NCBI RefSeq assembly: GCF_003957255.1
Contig: NZ_QDIE01000020.1
Coordinates: 1 to 32,920 of the forward strand
Origin: Actinotignum sanguinis
GTDB taxonomy: Bacteria > Actinomycetota > Actinomycetes > Actinomycetales > Actinomycetaceae
Direction of reading: 5' to 3'
DNA length: 32,920 bases
In this document: positions 6,908-14,659 of the stretch, piece after piece
Layout: the number at the start of each line of letters is the position of its first letter
Position numbering within the stretch: position 1 is the stretch's first letter
Position numbers and translations under genes: made by a program
The notes under the pieces: model-generated
Database searches by the model: none
Told to the model about the DNA's origin: nothing
What the model saw: only the letters and a program-made list of their open reading frames with translations

Positions 6908-7747
6908 ATGGCAACAATCCCGCTTCTTCCCCTCAATTCCGGCCACTGGATCCCGCAACTGGGCATCGGGACCTACCGCATGGACAACGCCACCGCGCGC
7001 CGGGCCGTGCGCGAGGCCCTCGCCATGGGTTATCGGCATATCGACACCGCGCAAATGTACGGCAACGAAGCCGCGGTGGGCACGGCAATCGCGGAATCTG
7101 GCGTGGATCGTGAGGATATTTTCCTTGTCACGAAACTCGATAATCCCCATCACGCTCCGCGCGCGGTGCGGGAAACTTTCGCGCGCTCACTCGCGGATCT
7201 CGGCACTGATTACGTTGATCTGTTCCTCATTCACTGGCCGATGCTCAGCGGCGATTACGTGGAGGCGTACCAGGTCATGGAGGAATTCGTGGCGGACGGG
7301 CGCGCCCGCGCGATCGGTGTTTCTAATTTCGAGCGCCACCACCTTGAGGCGCTGCGTTTCGCCGCGCATATCCAGCCCGCCGTCAACCAAATCGAAGCGC
7401 ACCCCTATTTCCAGAACGCCGAAGTCACGCAGTACTGCACCGCCGCCGGGATTCGCGTGGAAGCGTGGGCGCCGCTGGCGCGCGGCGCTGTGAACGACGA
7501 CGCCGTGCTTGCCGAGCTTGCGGCAGCTAAGGGATGCACCGTTGCCCAACTGGTATTGCTCTGGCACCTCTCGCGCGGGCGGATTATCTTCCCCGGGGCA
7601 TCCTCCACCGCGCACCTGGCCGAAAACCTGGCCTGCCTGGAGTACACACTCCTCAAAGAAGAAGCGGAAGAAATCGACAATATGGATCGTTTCGAAGCCG
7701 GGCGTACCGGGCGCCACCCGGATACCTTCCGGCGAAACGGCGAATAA
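6908..7747 (+). CDS. Aldo/keto reductase (2,5-diketo-D-gluconate reductase type)
   Basis: 279-residue NADPH-dependent oxidoreductase of the AKR superfamily, reducing small aldehydes or ketones in the cytoplasm. The catalytic tetrad is complete: D46 and Y51 in HIDTAQMYGNE, K76 in LVTKLDN, H109 in LIHWP. VSNFERHHLEAL and the NQIEAHPYFQN strand (AKR signature region) follow, and the cofactor-binding end GASSTAHLAENL is present. The frame is open to 6869, but ATG 6908 fits both the family start and the leaderless promoter. The physiological substrate is unknown. It lies immediately right of repeat copy 2. Confidence 0.9.
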   Translation: MATIPLLPLNSGHWIPQLGIGTYRMDNATARRAVREALAMGYRHIDTAQMYGNEAAVGTAIAESGVDREDIFLVTKLDNPHHAPRAVRETFARSLADLGTDYVDLFLIHWPMLSGDYVEAYQVMEEFVADGRARAIGVSNFERHHLEALRFAAHIQPAVNQIEAHPYFQNAEVTQYCTAAGIRVEAWAPLARGAVNDDAVLAELAAAKGCTVAQLVLLWHLSRGRIIFPGASSTAHLAENLACLEYTLLKEEAEEIDNMDRFEAGRTGRHPDTFRRNGE

Positions 7748-7940
7748 CTGCTGCCACGCTAGTTGAATGAACTGGGCTAATGCCCTCGGATTTGGTGTCC
7801 AGCGCATAAAACACCCCATAAAGATGTCGTAGCCCTTCGCTAGCATAGAAGTGGTGAAAGGCAGGTCACGCCCCGATGGGCCGGGGCGGAATATCAGGTG
7901 AACGTCACCGTGCCGGGAACCCGTAAGGAAAAGGAGCGGA
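7748..7940 (+). other. Structured leader region in front of the pyridoxine kinase gene
   Basis: After a -10-like TAGCAT at 7841 a leader of about 90 nt is predicted. It holds a strong hairpin (CGCCCCG 7869-7875 with CGGGGCG 7882-7888, loop ATGGGC) and a second one (GGTGA 7897-7901 with TCACC 7905-7909), then AAGGAAAAGGAG before the ATG. The TPP riboswitch core CTGAGA and the other riboswitch cores I know are absent. It may be an uncharacterised regulatory RNA, or only a stable leader. Confidence 0.3.
7841..7846 (+). promoter_or_regulatory. -10-like TAGCAT for the pyridoxine kinase transcript
   Basis: TAGCAT would place the transcript start near 7853, giving a leader of about 88 nt. No convincing -35 box. 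Confidence 0.3.
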
Positions 7941-8744
7941 ATGTATTTTGCATACACCATCGCCGGATCGGAAGCTACCGGCGGTGCTGGATTCCAAGTT
8001 GATTTAAAAACCTTCCAGCAGCTCGGGGTGTACGGCATGGGCACGCTCACGTGTATCGTGTCCTTCGATCCGAAGAATAACTGGAACCATCGCTTCGTGC
8101 CCGTCCCTCCGGAAGTGATCAGTGCTCAGATGGAAGCGGCGCTGCGCTCCCAGAATATTCGCACCGCCAAGGTCGGTATGCTCGGCCACCCGGATACTAT
8201 TGAGGCGGTACGCGCCGGGCTCGCTTCCCAGGAATGGGACAATGTGGTGGTGGATCCGGTTCTCATCTGCAAGGGTCAGGAACCCGGCCAGGCGCTGGAT
8301 ACCGATAATGCGCTGCGCACCAAGATTCTTCCCTTCGCCACCGTCACCACCCCGAATAATTTTGAGGCACGCACCCTCTCCGGCTTGGATGCGCTGGAAA
8401 CTGAGGAGGATCTCATCGAAGCCGCCAAGCGCATCGGTGAGCTCGGCCCCACGTACGTGGTGGTCAAGGGCGGGATTGATTTCCCCGGCCCGGATGCCGT
8501 GGATGTGCTCTGGGATGGGGAGAAAGCCACCGTCTACCGCGCCCCGAAGATCGGTGAGGAACGCGTTTCGGGTGCCGGCTGCACCCTGGCCGCCGCCATC
8601 ACCGCGGAACTGGCCAAGGGCGTGGAGATCCACGAAGCCGTGCAGCGCGCGAAGAATATGGTGACCGCCGGCATTAAGGCCCGCGTGGAAGCCAATACCC
8701 CCTTCGCCACCGTGTGGCAGGGCGCTTACCGGGATCAGGACTAA
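7941..8744 (+). CDS. pdxK: Pyridoxine/pyridoxal kinase (PdxK of the ThiD-like ribokinase family)
   Basis: 267-residue ribokinase-fold enzyme. The opening TIAGSEATGGAGFQVDLKTFQQLGV and the anion-hole motif VSGAGCTLAAA near residue 213 identify the ThiD/PdxK family. The FDPKNNWNH and CKGQEPGQALDTDNALR segments match the Gram-positive PdxK type that phosphorylates vitamin B6 vitamers, rather than true ThiD, although ThiD activity cannot be excluded. Cofactor role: PLP supply, used for example by IlvA in this window. ATG 7941 has AAGGAG 5-6 nt upstream. The YdcF-like gene starts 3 bp after the stop, so they are co-transcribed. Confidence 0.85.
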   Translation: MYFAYTIAGSEATGGAGFQVDLKTFQQLGVYGMGTLTCIVSFDPKNNWNHRFVPVPPEVISAQMEAALRSQNIRTAKVGMLGHPDTIEAVRAGLASQEWDNVVVDPVLICKGQEPGQALDTDNALRTKILPFATVTTPNNFEARTLSGLDALETEEDLIEAAKRIGELGPTYVVVKGGIDFPGPDAVDVLWDGEKATVYRAPKIGEERVSGAGCTLAAAITAELAKGVEIHEAVQRAKNMVTAGIKARVEANTPFATVWQGAYRDQD

Positions 8745-8747
8745 GCC

Positions 8748-9317
8748 ATGCCCGGCATCGATCCGGCCGTTCCGGTCATTATTGTGCTGGGCGGCCGGAT
8801 CGTGCACACCCGCGTGGGTTTTGTGCCCAGCGGTAGTTTGAAACGCCGCCTGGCGCGGGCGCTGGCTGAATATCGCTATGCCCGCTCGCGCGGGGCACGC
8901 CCCGCCCTCATCTGCTCGGGTGGGCGGGCCTCACCCGGCGTACCCAGCGAAGCCCAGGTCATGGCCTCCTGGCTCGCCGCCCGCGCAGTACCCCGCAGCG
9001 CGCTCCTGGTAGAAAGCCACTCGCGCACCACCGAAGAGAATATGGGAGACTGCGCCGCGCTACTCCGCAGGCGCACTCCGATTCCCGGGCTGCTCCCCGA
9101 TGGCACCATCGCCGCGGTGATCGTGACCTCCTGGCAGCACGTGCCGCGGGCCCGGTACTTCGCCGTGAAATACCGCTTCACCCCCGTCATGCGCGGGGCC
9201 AGCCTCGCTCCCTCCACCACCCCGAAAGCCCTCATCTGGGAAATGGGCGCGGTGGGGATTTACCTGGCACGGGTGCTGGCGCGCCGGGTGCACAAGCGGC
9301 GGCGTCGTAGCACTTAA
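8748..9317 (+). CDS. YdcF-like (DUF218) family protein
   Basis: 189-residue protein of the DUF218/YdcF family (relatives ElyC and SanA in enterobacteria act on the envelope). Family motifs are visible in order: VIIVLGG near the N-terminus, LICSGG, PSEAQVMASWL, ESHSRTTEEN near residues 90-100, and VTSWQHVPRARY. There is no clear N-terminal membrane anchor, so this is the soluble form. It probably binds a nucleotide or phosphorylated ligand in a Rossmann-like fold; the function is unknown. It starts 3 bp after the pyridoxine kinase stop and has a weak CAGGA ribosome binding site. Confidence 0.8.
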   Translation: MPGIDPAVPVIIVLGGRIVHTRVGFVPSGSLKRRLARALAEYRYARSRGARPALICSGGRASPGVPSEAQVMASWLAARAVPRSALLVESHSRTTEENMGDCAALLRRRTPIPGLLPDGTIAAVIVTSWQHVPRARYFAVKYRFTPVMRGASLAPSTTPKALIWEMGAVGIYLARVLARRVHKRRRRST

Positions 9318-9344
9318 GTACGGAAGGGAGCCCGCGTGCCGTGC

Positions 9345-9350
9345 CACAAT
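9345..9350 (+). promoter_or_regulatory. -10-like CACAAT for a leaderless HD-domain gene
   Basis: CACAAT is followed by 6 nt (AGAAAC) and GTG 9357, with no Shine-Dalgarno sequence. It is nearly the same configuration as at ilvA. Confidence 0.45.
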
Positions 9351-9356
9351 AGAAAC

Positions 9357-10079
9357 GTGACAACGAATCCGTACCTGCGCCCTGCCCTCGCGTTCCTGCG
9401 TGAGCACCTGGAAGGCGCCCCGGCCAGCCCGCGCGCCCGCCGCTACCGCTATGAACACTGTTTACGAGTGGCGGCCATCGGGCGCGGGGTTGCCATGTCA
9501 GAAGGCTTGGCGGTACATACCCTAGAAATTGCCTGCCTCCTGCACGACATCGGGAAATTTGATTCCGCCCGCCCGGTAGACCACGGCCGCGCCGGCGCAC
9601 GCATCGTCCGCCCGTTTTTGGCAAGTCTAGGCATGCCGGAAGCGGAGGTCACGGAGATCTGCCAGGGCATCGCCATGCACACCGATGGCCGCAGCGAATA
9701 CCCGGAAGATTCCCCCGAATATCCCGGCCATCGCGAATATCCGGAAGAAGCCAGCGTGCTGGCGCGCTCGGTTGGCGACTGCGATAACGTGGATCGTTTC
9801 AGCGTCTACCGCATCCACGACACCCTGCTGTATCACAATATGGACGCCATGCCGCTCCAGGAACAGCTTGATTTCATTGACGGATACCTGGCGCGCCTGG
9901 GCCGCGAGCGCCACTACCGCTGCGCCACCCGCAGCGCGCAACGCCTCTGGATTGAAGCGCTGGAATTTCAAGAGTATTACTTTTCCCGGATGCGTGAGCA
10001 GCTAGCCAGCGCGCACCCGTATATGGACCTTGCCGAGGGCGAGTCAATACCCTCGGCGCACTCTAGGAGGAATCCATGA
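9357..10079 (+). CDS. HD-domain phosphohydrolase
   Basis: 240-residue HD-superfamily protein, a metal-dependent phosphohydrolase or phosphodiesterase, probably acting on nucleotides. Metal ligands visible: H34 in RYEHCLRV, H63-D64 in LLHDIGKFD, then the later histidines (DHGRAGA, AMHTDG) and the distal Asp in VGDCDNVDRF. A short imperfect repeat of EYPE-type units (EYPEDSPEYPGHREYPEE) sits in the loop before the last metal ligand. GTG 9357 is preferred to the upstream ATG at 9336 because of the leaderless promoter. The stop overlaps the next start by 4 bp (ATGA), which implies translational coupling to the serine hydrolase. Confidence 0.85.
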   Translation: MTTNPYLRPALAFLREHLEGAPASPRARRYRYEHCLRVAAIGRGVAMSEGLAVHTLEIACLLHDIGKFDSARPVDHGRAGARIVRPFLASLGMPEAEVTEICQGIAMHTDGRSEYPEDSPEYPGHREYPEEASVLARSVGDCDNVDRFSVYRIHDTLLYHNMDAMPLQEQLDFIDGYLARLGRERHYRCATRSAQRLWIEALEFQEYYFSRMREQLASAHPYMDLAEGESIPSAHSRRNP

Positions 10080-11299
10080 CAACATTCACGCAGGCGCGCG
10101 ATTCCATCCGCGGCTCCTACGCCCCGGAATTTGCGCGAGTGGTAGACGCTTTCGCCGCCTCCATCGCCACCAACCAAGATCGCGGCGGGCAAATCGCGGT
10201 GCTCTGGCACGGCGAACCCGTGGTCAATATTTACGGGGGCTGGAATCCGCCTGCCGGTGCAAATACCGGAGGCGGGGTGGCCGATGGCGCCGTCGTTGAA
10301 GATCCTATCGAGGAACGCACGCCCTACCCGGATAACGCGGTGCAGCTTATTTTCTCGCAAACGAAGGGCCTGACTGGGATCTGCTTCGCGGACTGTGTGG
10401 CGCGCGGCCTCATCGACCCGGATGCCCGCGTGGCTGACTACTGGCCGGAGTTTGCCGCCAACGGTAAGGAAGATATTCGGGTGAGCCAGCTGGCCAGCCA
10501 CTCCGCCGGGCTGCCTGGTTTTGACCATATTCTGCCCGCGAGCGCACTTTTCGATTGGGACCTGATTACCTCCGAGCTCGCGGCCCAGGCCCCGCGCTGG
10601 GAACCCGGCACCAAACACGGCTACCACGCGCTCTCCATGGGCTACCTGGCCGGAGAGCTGGTGCGGCGGGTTTCCGGGCTCACCCCGAAGCACTACCTGG
10701 AAGAAAACTTCCGGGCGCCCCTCAACCTGTCCGTGTGGATTGGCTGCCCGGAATCCGAGCGTTCCCGCATCGCCAAGCATTTCTGGGGCCCGCGCACCCA
10801 GGGCTGGGGCGGGGCGCTGCGCCAGGCCCAGGCCGATCCGAACTCCACAACCTCCTACGCCTACCAATCCCCGCAGGACACCGATTCGGCCATCACCGAT
10901 CCGCATTTCCTCGATGCGGAAATGCCCTCAATTAACGGGCATGCCGACGCGCTCTCCTTGGCAACCCTCTACGCGATGTTCTGCGACGGGCGCTATGCGC
11001 GCTACGATGCCGATCTCATCACCGCGGTTTCAGCCACCCGCGCCGAAGGCTTCGACGAAGTCCTGTGTGATTCGACCTCCCGCTACGGGCTGGTCTTCCA
11101 GCTGGGCAGCCAGCGCGAGCCCATGCTCTCCCGCGGCAGCTTCGGGCACAACGGGCGCGGCGGTTGCCTTTCCTTCGCGGACCCGGGTACCGGAATCTCC
11201 TTCTCCTACGTGGAGAACCAGCTTTCCTCCGAGCCGCTGCCGCAGGCGCGCGTCTGCCGCCTCCTAGCCGCGGTGCGAGACAGCCTTGAATTGGCGTAG
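10076..11299 (+). CDS. Beta-lactamase-family serine hydrolase (esterase EstB-like)
   Basis: 407-residue protein of the class C beta-lactamase/DD-peptidase fold. The nucleophile motif SxxK is SQTK (S94, K97), and the Tyr of the second motif is probably Y183 in GYHALSMGYLAGEL. Around them are conserved stretches QLASHSAGLPGFDH and HNGRGGCLSFADPGTGISFSYVEN near the C-terminus. There is no signal peptide, so it is likely a cytoplasmic esterase or peptidase rather than a resistance enzyme. AGGAGG lies 6-7 nt before the ATG, and the start overlaps the HD gene stop. Confidence 0.87.
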   Translation: MTTFTQARDSIRGSYAPEFARVVDAFAASIATNQDRGGQIAVLWHGEPVVNIYGGWNPPAGANTGGGVADGAVVEDPIEERTPYPDNAVQLIFSQTKGLTGICFADCVARGLIDPDARVADYWPEFAANGKEDIRVSQLASHSAGLPGFDHILPASALFDWDLITSELAAQAPRWEPGTKHGYHALSMGYLAGELVRRVSGLTPKHYLEENFRAPLNLSVWIGCPESERSRIAKHFWGPRTQGWGGALRQAQADPNSTTSYAYQSPQDTDSAITDPHFLDAEMPSINGHADALSLATLYAMFCDGRYARYDADLITAVSATRAEGFDEVLCDSTSRYGLVFQLGSQREPMLSRGSFGHNGRGGCLSFADPGTGISFSYVENQLSSEPLPQARVCRLLAAVRDSLELA

Positions 11300-11307
11300 T
11301 TAGACCG

Positions 11308-11334
11308 GGCAGCTAGCTTGGCGTAGCTAGCCCA
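11308..11334. terminator. Inverted repeat after the serine hydrolase gene
   Basis: GCTAGC arms around TTGGCGTA with flanking GGG/CCC form an imperfect hairpin. It includes a second copy of TTGGCGTAG, the sequence that ends the gene. There is no T-run, so it is only a weak terminator candidate. Confidence 0.3.
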
Positions 11335-11368
11335 CCGGCACAGCACCGGGAATAAATAGTATTTTTAC

Positions 11369-11403
11369 GCGGGGGCGCGTTGCATATGTGCGGCGCGCCC
11401 CGC
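11369..11403. terminator. GC-rich hairpin between convergent genes
   Basis: GCGGGGGCGCG pairs with CGCGCCCCGC (one bulged G), between the serine hydrolase and dnaB stops. A TATTTTT tract lies on its left side, and the tail on the plus strand is CTGTTTC. It plausibly ends transcription from one or both sides. Confidence 0.4.
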
Positions 11404-11421
11404 AACTGTTTCAGCTCGGAT

Positions 11422-12786
11422 TTAGTTTTCCGCAAGATTCGCGAAACGCGCGTAGTGGCCCTGGAAAGCCACCTCCACCGTGCCGGTAGGCCCGGAACGC
11501 TGCTTACCAATAATAACTTCCGCGAGCCCGGCCTTCTCCGAATCCTGGTGGTACATATCATCGCGGTGGATAAGAAGAACGACGTCGGCATCCTGCTCCA
11601 ACGAACCCGATTCACGCAGGTCAGCCACCTGGGGGCGCTTATCATTTCGCTTTTCCGAATCACGGTTGAGCTGCGCCACCGCAATAATAGGGATCTCCAA
11701 TTCCTTAGCGAGCAATTTAATCGAGCGTGAAAACTCCGAGACTTCCTGCTGGCGTGATTCTGGAACCCGCCCGGCCGAAGCCAAAAGCTGCAGGTAGTCG
11801 ATCACAATCATCTGAATATCGTGCTGCTGCTTGAGGCGGCGTGATTTTGCGCGGATTTCCGGCAAGGTGAGATTCGGAGAATCATCCACAATAAGCGGCG
11901 CGGTAGAAATACGTTCGACGGCGCCGGCGACTTTGTCCCAATCCTGCTGCGTCATCTCACCTTTAATCATGCGATCTTGGAAAACTCCCGCCTCGGCAGC
12001 GAGCAAACGCATAGACAGTTCCGTACGGTTCATTTCCAGAGAGAAGTAGACCACCGGCTGGTGATTGTGGATGGCAGCCTGCCGGCAAAAATCCATGGCG
12101 AGCGTAGACTTACCCGCACCCGGGCGGGCCGCCACAATAATCATCTGCCCGGCGCGCAAACCGTTAAGCTTGGCATCCAGGTCAATAAACCCGGTGGCCA
12201 CGCCTTCTAGTTGGCCCGCGCGTTCCGCGTTTTTCTCCAATTCATCCAGCAGCCCGGGAACGATTTCCGCCATCGTGGCGTAATCCGTAGCCTCCCGCGA
12301 TTGACCGAGGGAAAAAACCTCCGATTGGGCCATATTGATGAGGCCCATAACGTCCGCGCCGTCAGTGGTGTAGCCGAGCTGGGCGATGCGGGTACCCACT
12401 TCCACCAAGCCGCGCAGCTGGGATTGTTCGCGCACAATATTCGCGTAATACCCGGCATTCGCAGCCGTGGGTACCGAGGCCACCAGAGTATGCAAATACG
12501 GCAGCCCGCCAATGCGCTCCAGATCCCCGCGTTTTTTGAGTTCCGCGCCCACGGTGATGGCGTCTGCCGGCTCCCCGCGCCCGAAAAGCTCAAGGATGAC
12601 CGTGAACACCGTGGCGTTGGAAGGCTGGTAAAAATCATCGGCGGTTAGCACGGTTACCACGTCGGCAATAGCGTCTTTGGAGAGCAGCATTCCGCCCAAA
12701 ACAGATTGTTCGGCCGAGAGATTTTGGGGAGGGGTACGTTCAAAAGATGACCCCTGCATCTTTGCACCGTTATTGACGACGGACAT
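11422..12786 (-). CDS. dnaB: Replicative DNA helicase DnaB
   Basis: 454-residue hexameric helicase that unwinds DNA at the replication fork and binds primase. The N-terminal DnaB domain starts with PPQNLSAEQSVLGGMLL. The RecA-like ATPase has Walker A ARPGAGKST (220-228) and Walker B MIVIDYLQL (326-334), and the C-terminal DnaB signatures AQLNRDSEKRNDKRPQVADLRESGSLEQDAD are intact. It contains no intein. The ATG at 12786 is chosen because GGGAAG lies just upstream; the frame is open to 12816. It is separated from rplI by a forward MATE gene. The upstream region (12904-13050) is full of DnaA-box-like sequences, which could link its transcription to DnaA. Confidence 0.96.
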   Translation of the reverse strand: MSVVNNGAKMQGSSFERTPPQNLSAEQSVLGGMLLSKDAIADVVTVLTADDFYQPSNATVFTVILELFGRGEPADAITVGAELKKRGDLERIGGLPYLHTLVASVPTAANAGYYANIVREQSQLRGLVEVGTRIAQLGYTTDGADVMGLINMAQSEVFSLGQSREATDYATMAEIVPGLLDELEKNAERAGQLEGVATGFIDLDAKLNGLRAGQMIIVAARPGAGKSTLAMDFCRQAAIHNHQPVVYFSLEMNRTELSMRLLAAEAGVFQDRMIKGEMTQQDWDKVAGAVERISTAPLIVDDSPNLTLPEIRAKSRRLKQQHDIQMIVIDYLQLLASAGRVPESRQQEVSEFSRSIKLLAKELEIPIIAVAQLNRDSEKRNDKRPQVADLRESGSLEQDADVVLLIHRDDMYHQDSEKAGLAEVIIGKQRSGPTGTVEVAFQGHYARFANLAEN

Positions 12787-12903
12787 AGCTTCCCTTTCTC
12801 GGCAATGGATCTCCACTGGCTTTCGTAACGCGTTTACGAGGTGAATTTCAAGTTAATTCCCCTGCGCGGATGTGTAAACACGCCGGTGGATCCGTGCATA
12901 ACC

Positions 12904-13050
12904 GGTGGACAAACTGTGGATAGCTTGGGGATTGTTCACCATTTGTACCCACAACTATCCACAACTGTGGATGGAGTGGGGGAAATCCCCGGTATTCCGT
13001 CCCCAAGTTTGTCCACAACTGTGGAAAGATGTGGCCACGAGTTCTCCACA
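12904..13050. promoter_or_regulatory. Cluster of DnaA-box-like 9-mers between dnaB and the MATE gene
   Basis: At least seven matches to TTATCCACA/TTGTCCACA within about 150 bp. Forward: CTATCCACA 12955-12963, TTGTCCACA 13009-13017, TTCTCCACA 13042-13050. Reverse: TTGTCCACC 12904-12912, CTATCCACA 12915-12923, CCATCCACA 12966-12974, CTTTCCACA 13020-13028. A weaker site, TTGTTCACC, lies at 12932-12940. Two pairs face each other with only 2 bp between boxes (12955-12974 and 13009-13028). TTGTCCACA is the DnaA box form known in Streptomyces and mycobacteria. It could be an origin, a DnaA-titration locus or a DnaA-controlled promoter for dnaB. The rest of the 12787-13189 gap holds one inverted repeat, CGTAA-CGCGT-TTACG at 12824-12838. 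Confidence 0.75.
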
Positions 13051-13176
13051 CGCACAGGCCGTGAGGTCGATCACGTTGAGGCTTTCCTCAAGTACCGGTG
13101 GCCGGGCGCTTACGGGTGCCGCTGAGGCCAATTGCGGCTGGCAGCCCTGAAACCGGCGGCCTCACCCCGGCTCGGC

Positions 13177-13182
13177 TAAGCT
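13177..13182 (+). promoter_or_regulatory. -10-like TAAGCT for a leaderless MATE start
   Basis: TAAGCT ends 7 nt before GTG 13190. No ribosome binding site is visible. Confidence 0.4.
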
Positions 13183-13189
13183 AGCGGAC

Positions 13190-14554
13190 GTGACGACACC
13201 CGAGAACAATTCCAGCAGGCCCACCGGCGACCGCGCCACCACCAAGCACGCTATCGACCGCGAGATCGCACGCCTGGCCCTTCCCTCCCTCGGCTCCCTC
13301 CTGGCTGAGCCGCTCCTCGTTGCCACCGATACCGTGATGGTCGGCCACCTGGGCACCGGGCCGCTAGCCGGCCTCGCCCTCGCCTCCACTATTCTCACCA
13401 CCCTGGTTGGGCTATGCATTTTCCTGGCCTACGCCACCACTTCCGCCACCGCCCGCTACGTGGGAGCTGGGCGCATGAAAGCCGCCCTTTCCCAAGGCAT
13501 GGACGGGCTCTGGCTGGCCGGTACCCTGGGCGTGCTACTCGGCGCGGTCTTGGCTATCTGGGCACCCCAGATTCTGGAGGTCTTCGGGGCAGAGGGAATC
13601 GTCGTCACCGAAGGGGCACGCTACCTGCGTTTTTCCGCCGCGGGGCTCCCCGGTATGCTCGTCGTCCTCGCCGCCACCGGAACCCTGCGCGGGCTGGGGA
13701 ACACCACCACGCCCTTCAAAGTTTCGGTACTCGGGGCACTCGTCAATATTCCCCTCAACTTTGTTTTCATCTACCCGGCCGGGCTGGGCCTGGCGGGAGC
13801 CGGAATTGGTACCGCGGCGGCGCAAACAGTTATGGGTGTAGTACTGACCGGCGTCGTCGTACATCATGCGCGCGAACACCACGCCCCGCTCGCGCCGCGC
13901 GGAGTGGGTGTGCTCCGCGCCCTCCACGATTCCGTACCTCTCATCGTGCGGTCCGCGGTGCTGCGCGTGCTTATCCTGCTGCAAATCACCGGGGCGACCC
14001 AACTCGGCACCGAAGCGCTCGCCGCGAACCAAATCACCATGACCATCTGGAATTTCGCCTCCTACGGGCTGGATGCCCTCGCCATGGCGGCCCAAATCCT
14101 CGTGGGCCAAGCCTCCGGCGCCGGCGACGAATCGCGCCTGCGGGTAGTGCTCAGGCGCTGCCTGACGCGCGGCATGAGCGTGGGTGCGGTGCTGGGGGCC
14201 GCCACCGTCCTCACCTCGCCGCTTATCGTGCGGATCATGAGCACCGCGGGCGACGTGCGCTGGCTAGCCTTCTGGGGCCTCCTCGTTATCGCGGTATTTT
14301 TCCCGATTGCCTCGGTTGCATTTATTCTCGACGGCGTCCTCATTGGCGCGGGCGACCTCACGACCTTGGCGTGGATGATGTTTATCCCCCTCGCCCTGTA
14401 CGGGCCGATGGTGCTCGGACTGCTGGAATGGACCTCCGGGCAAACGGGATTCATCTGGCTGTGGATCGGCTATGCCGGGGTGTGCATGAGCGCCCGGGCG
14501 CTGCCCATGTACCTGCGGGTGCGCGGGGAAAAATGGGTGCAGCTAGGGAGCTAG
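13190..14554 (+). CDS. MATE family efflux transporter (DinF type)
   Basis: 454-residue membrane protein with about twelve hydrophobic helices arranged as two halves, a cation-coupled multidrug exporter of the MATE/MOP superfamily. The N-terminal region (DREIARLALPSLGSLLAEPLLVATDTVMVGHLGTGPLAGLALAS) and the half-repeat (GTLRGLGNTTTPFKVSVLGALVNIPLNFVFIY) match the DinF branch. GTG start, leaderless. It sits between rplI and dnaB on the opposite strand, an arrangement also seen in other actinobacteria. MurJ is a distant relative in the same superfamily, but this protein looks like an ordinary DinF-type MATE. Confidence 0.9.
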   Translation: MTTPENNSSRPTGDRATTKHAIDREIARLALPSLGSLLAEPLLVATDTVMVGHLGTGPLAGLALASTILTTLVGLCIFLAYATTSATARYVGAGRMKAALSQGMDGLWLAGTLGVLLGAVLAIWAPQILEVFGAEGIVVTEGARYLRFSAAGLPGMLVVLAATGTLRGLGNTTTPFKVSVLGALVNIPLNFVFIYPAGLGLAGAGIGTAAAQTVMGVVLTGVVVHHAREHHAPLAPRGVGVLRALHDSVPLIVRSAVLRVLILLQITGATQLGTEALAANQITMTIWNFASYGLDALAMAAQILVGQASGAGDESRLRVVLRRCLTRGMSVGAVLGAATVLTSPLIVRIMSTAGDVRWLAFWGLLVIAVFFPIASVAFILDGVLIGAGDLTTLAWMMFIPLALYGPMVLGLLEWTSGQTGFIWLWIGYAGVCMSARALPMYLRVRGEKWVQLGS

Positions 14555-14566
14555 GCGAGAGCGGGC

Positions 14567-14600
14567 ACGGCAGCACAAAGGCGACGGCAGCACAAAGGCG
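14567..14600. repeat. 17-bp perfect tandem duplication
   Basis: ACGGCAGCACAAAGGCG occurs twice head to tail just after the MATE stop. The second unit supplies part of the left arm of the terminator that follows. Confidence 0.85.
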
Positions 14601-14631
14601 GGGGAGTCCCACTAAGGTTCTCCCCCGCCTT
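14595..14631. terminator. Strong bidirectional terminator between the MATE gene and rplI
   Basis: AAGGCGGGGGAG and CTCCCCCGCCTT form a perfect 12-bp stem around a 13-nt loop, with outer GCAC/GTGC bases that can extend it. The AA and TT ends give only short U tails. Its place between convergent genes supports a role for both directions. Confidence 0.7.
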
Positions 14632-14659
14632 CGCGTGCTGATGAACTAGCTATCAGCTA

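Noticed and set aside
7853-7940. TPP riboswitch upstream of the ThiD-like gene
   Set aside because: The conserved CTGAGA and ACCTGATC-type segments are absent; only generic hairpins are seen.
7187-8050. 287-codon minus-strand frame spanning the aldo/keto reductase end and the pdxK leader
   Set aside because: Antisense to two well-supported genes, no ribosome binding site, no recognisable motif.
11422-12786. Intein or split in dnaB
   Set aside because: The protein is of normal length with continuous Walker A and B regions.
12904-13050. Calling the DnaA-box cluster the chromosomal oriC
   Set aside because: No dnaA, dnaN, rnpA or rpmH in the window and no obvious AT-rich unwinding element beside it, so only a DnaA-box cluster is claimed.
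13190-14554. MATE gene as the missing murJ
   Set aside because: Sequence features fit the DinF-type MATE branch and its position beside dnaB is usual; there is no reason to assign lipid II flipping.
13414-14649. 411-codon frame overlapping the MATE gene
   Set aside because: Same strand, different phase, extremely Arg/Pro/His-rich; the MATE frame has proper membrane helices.
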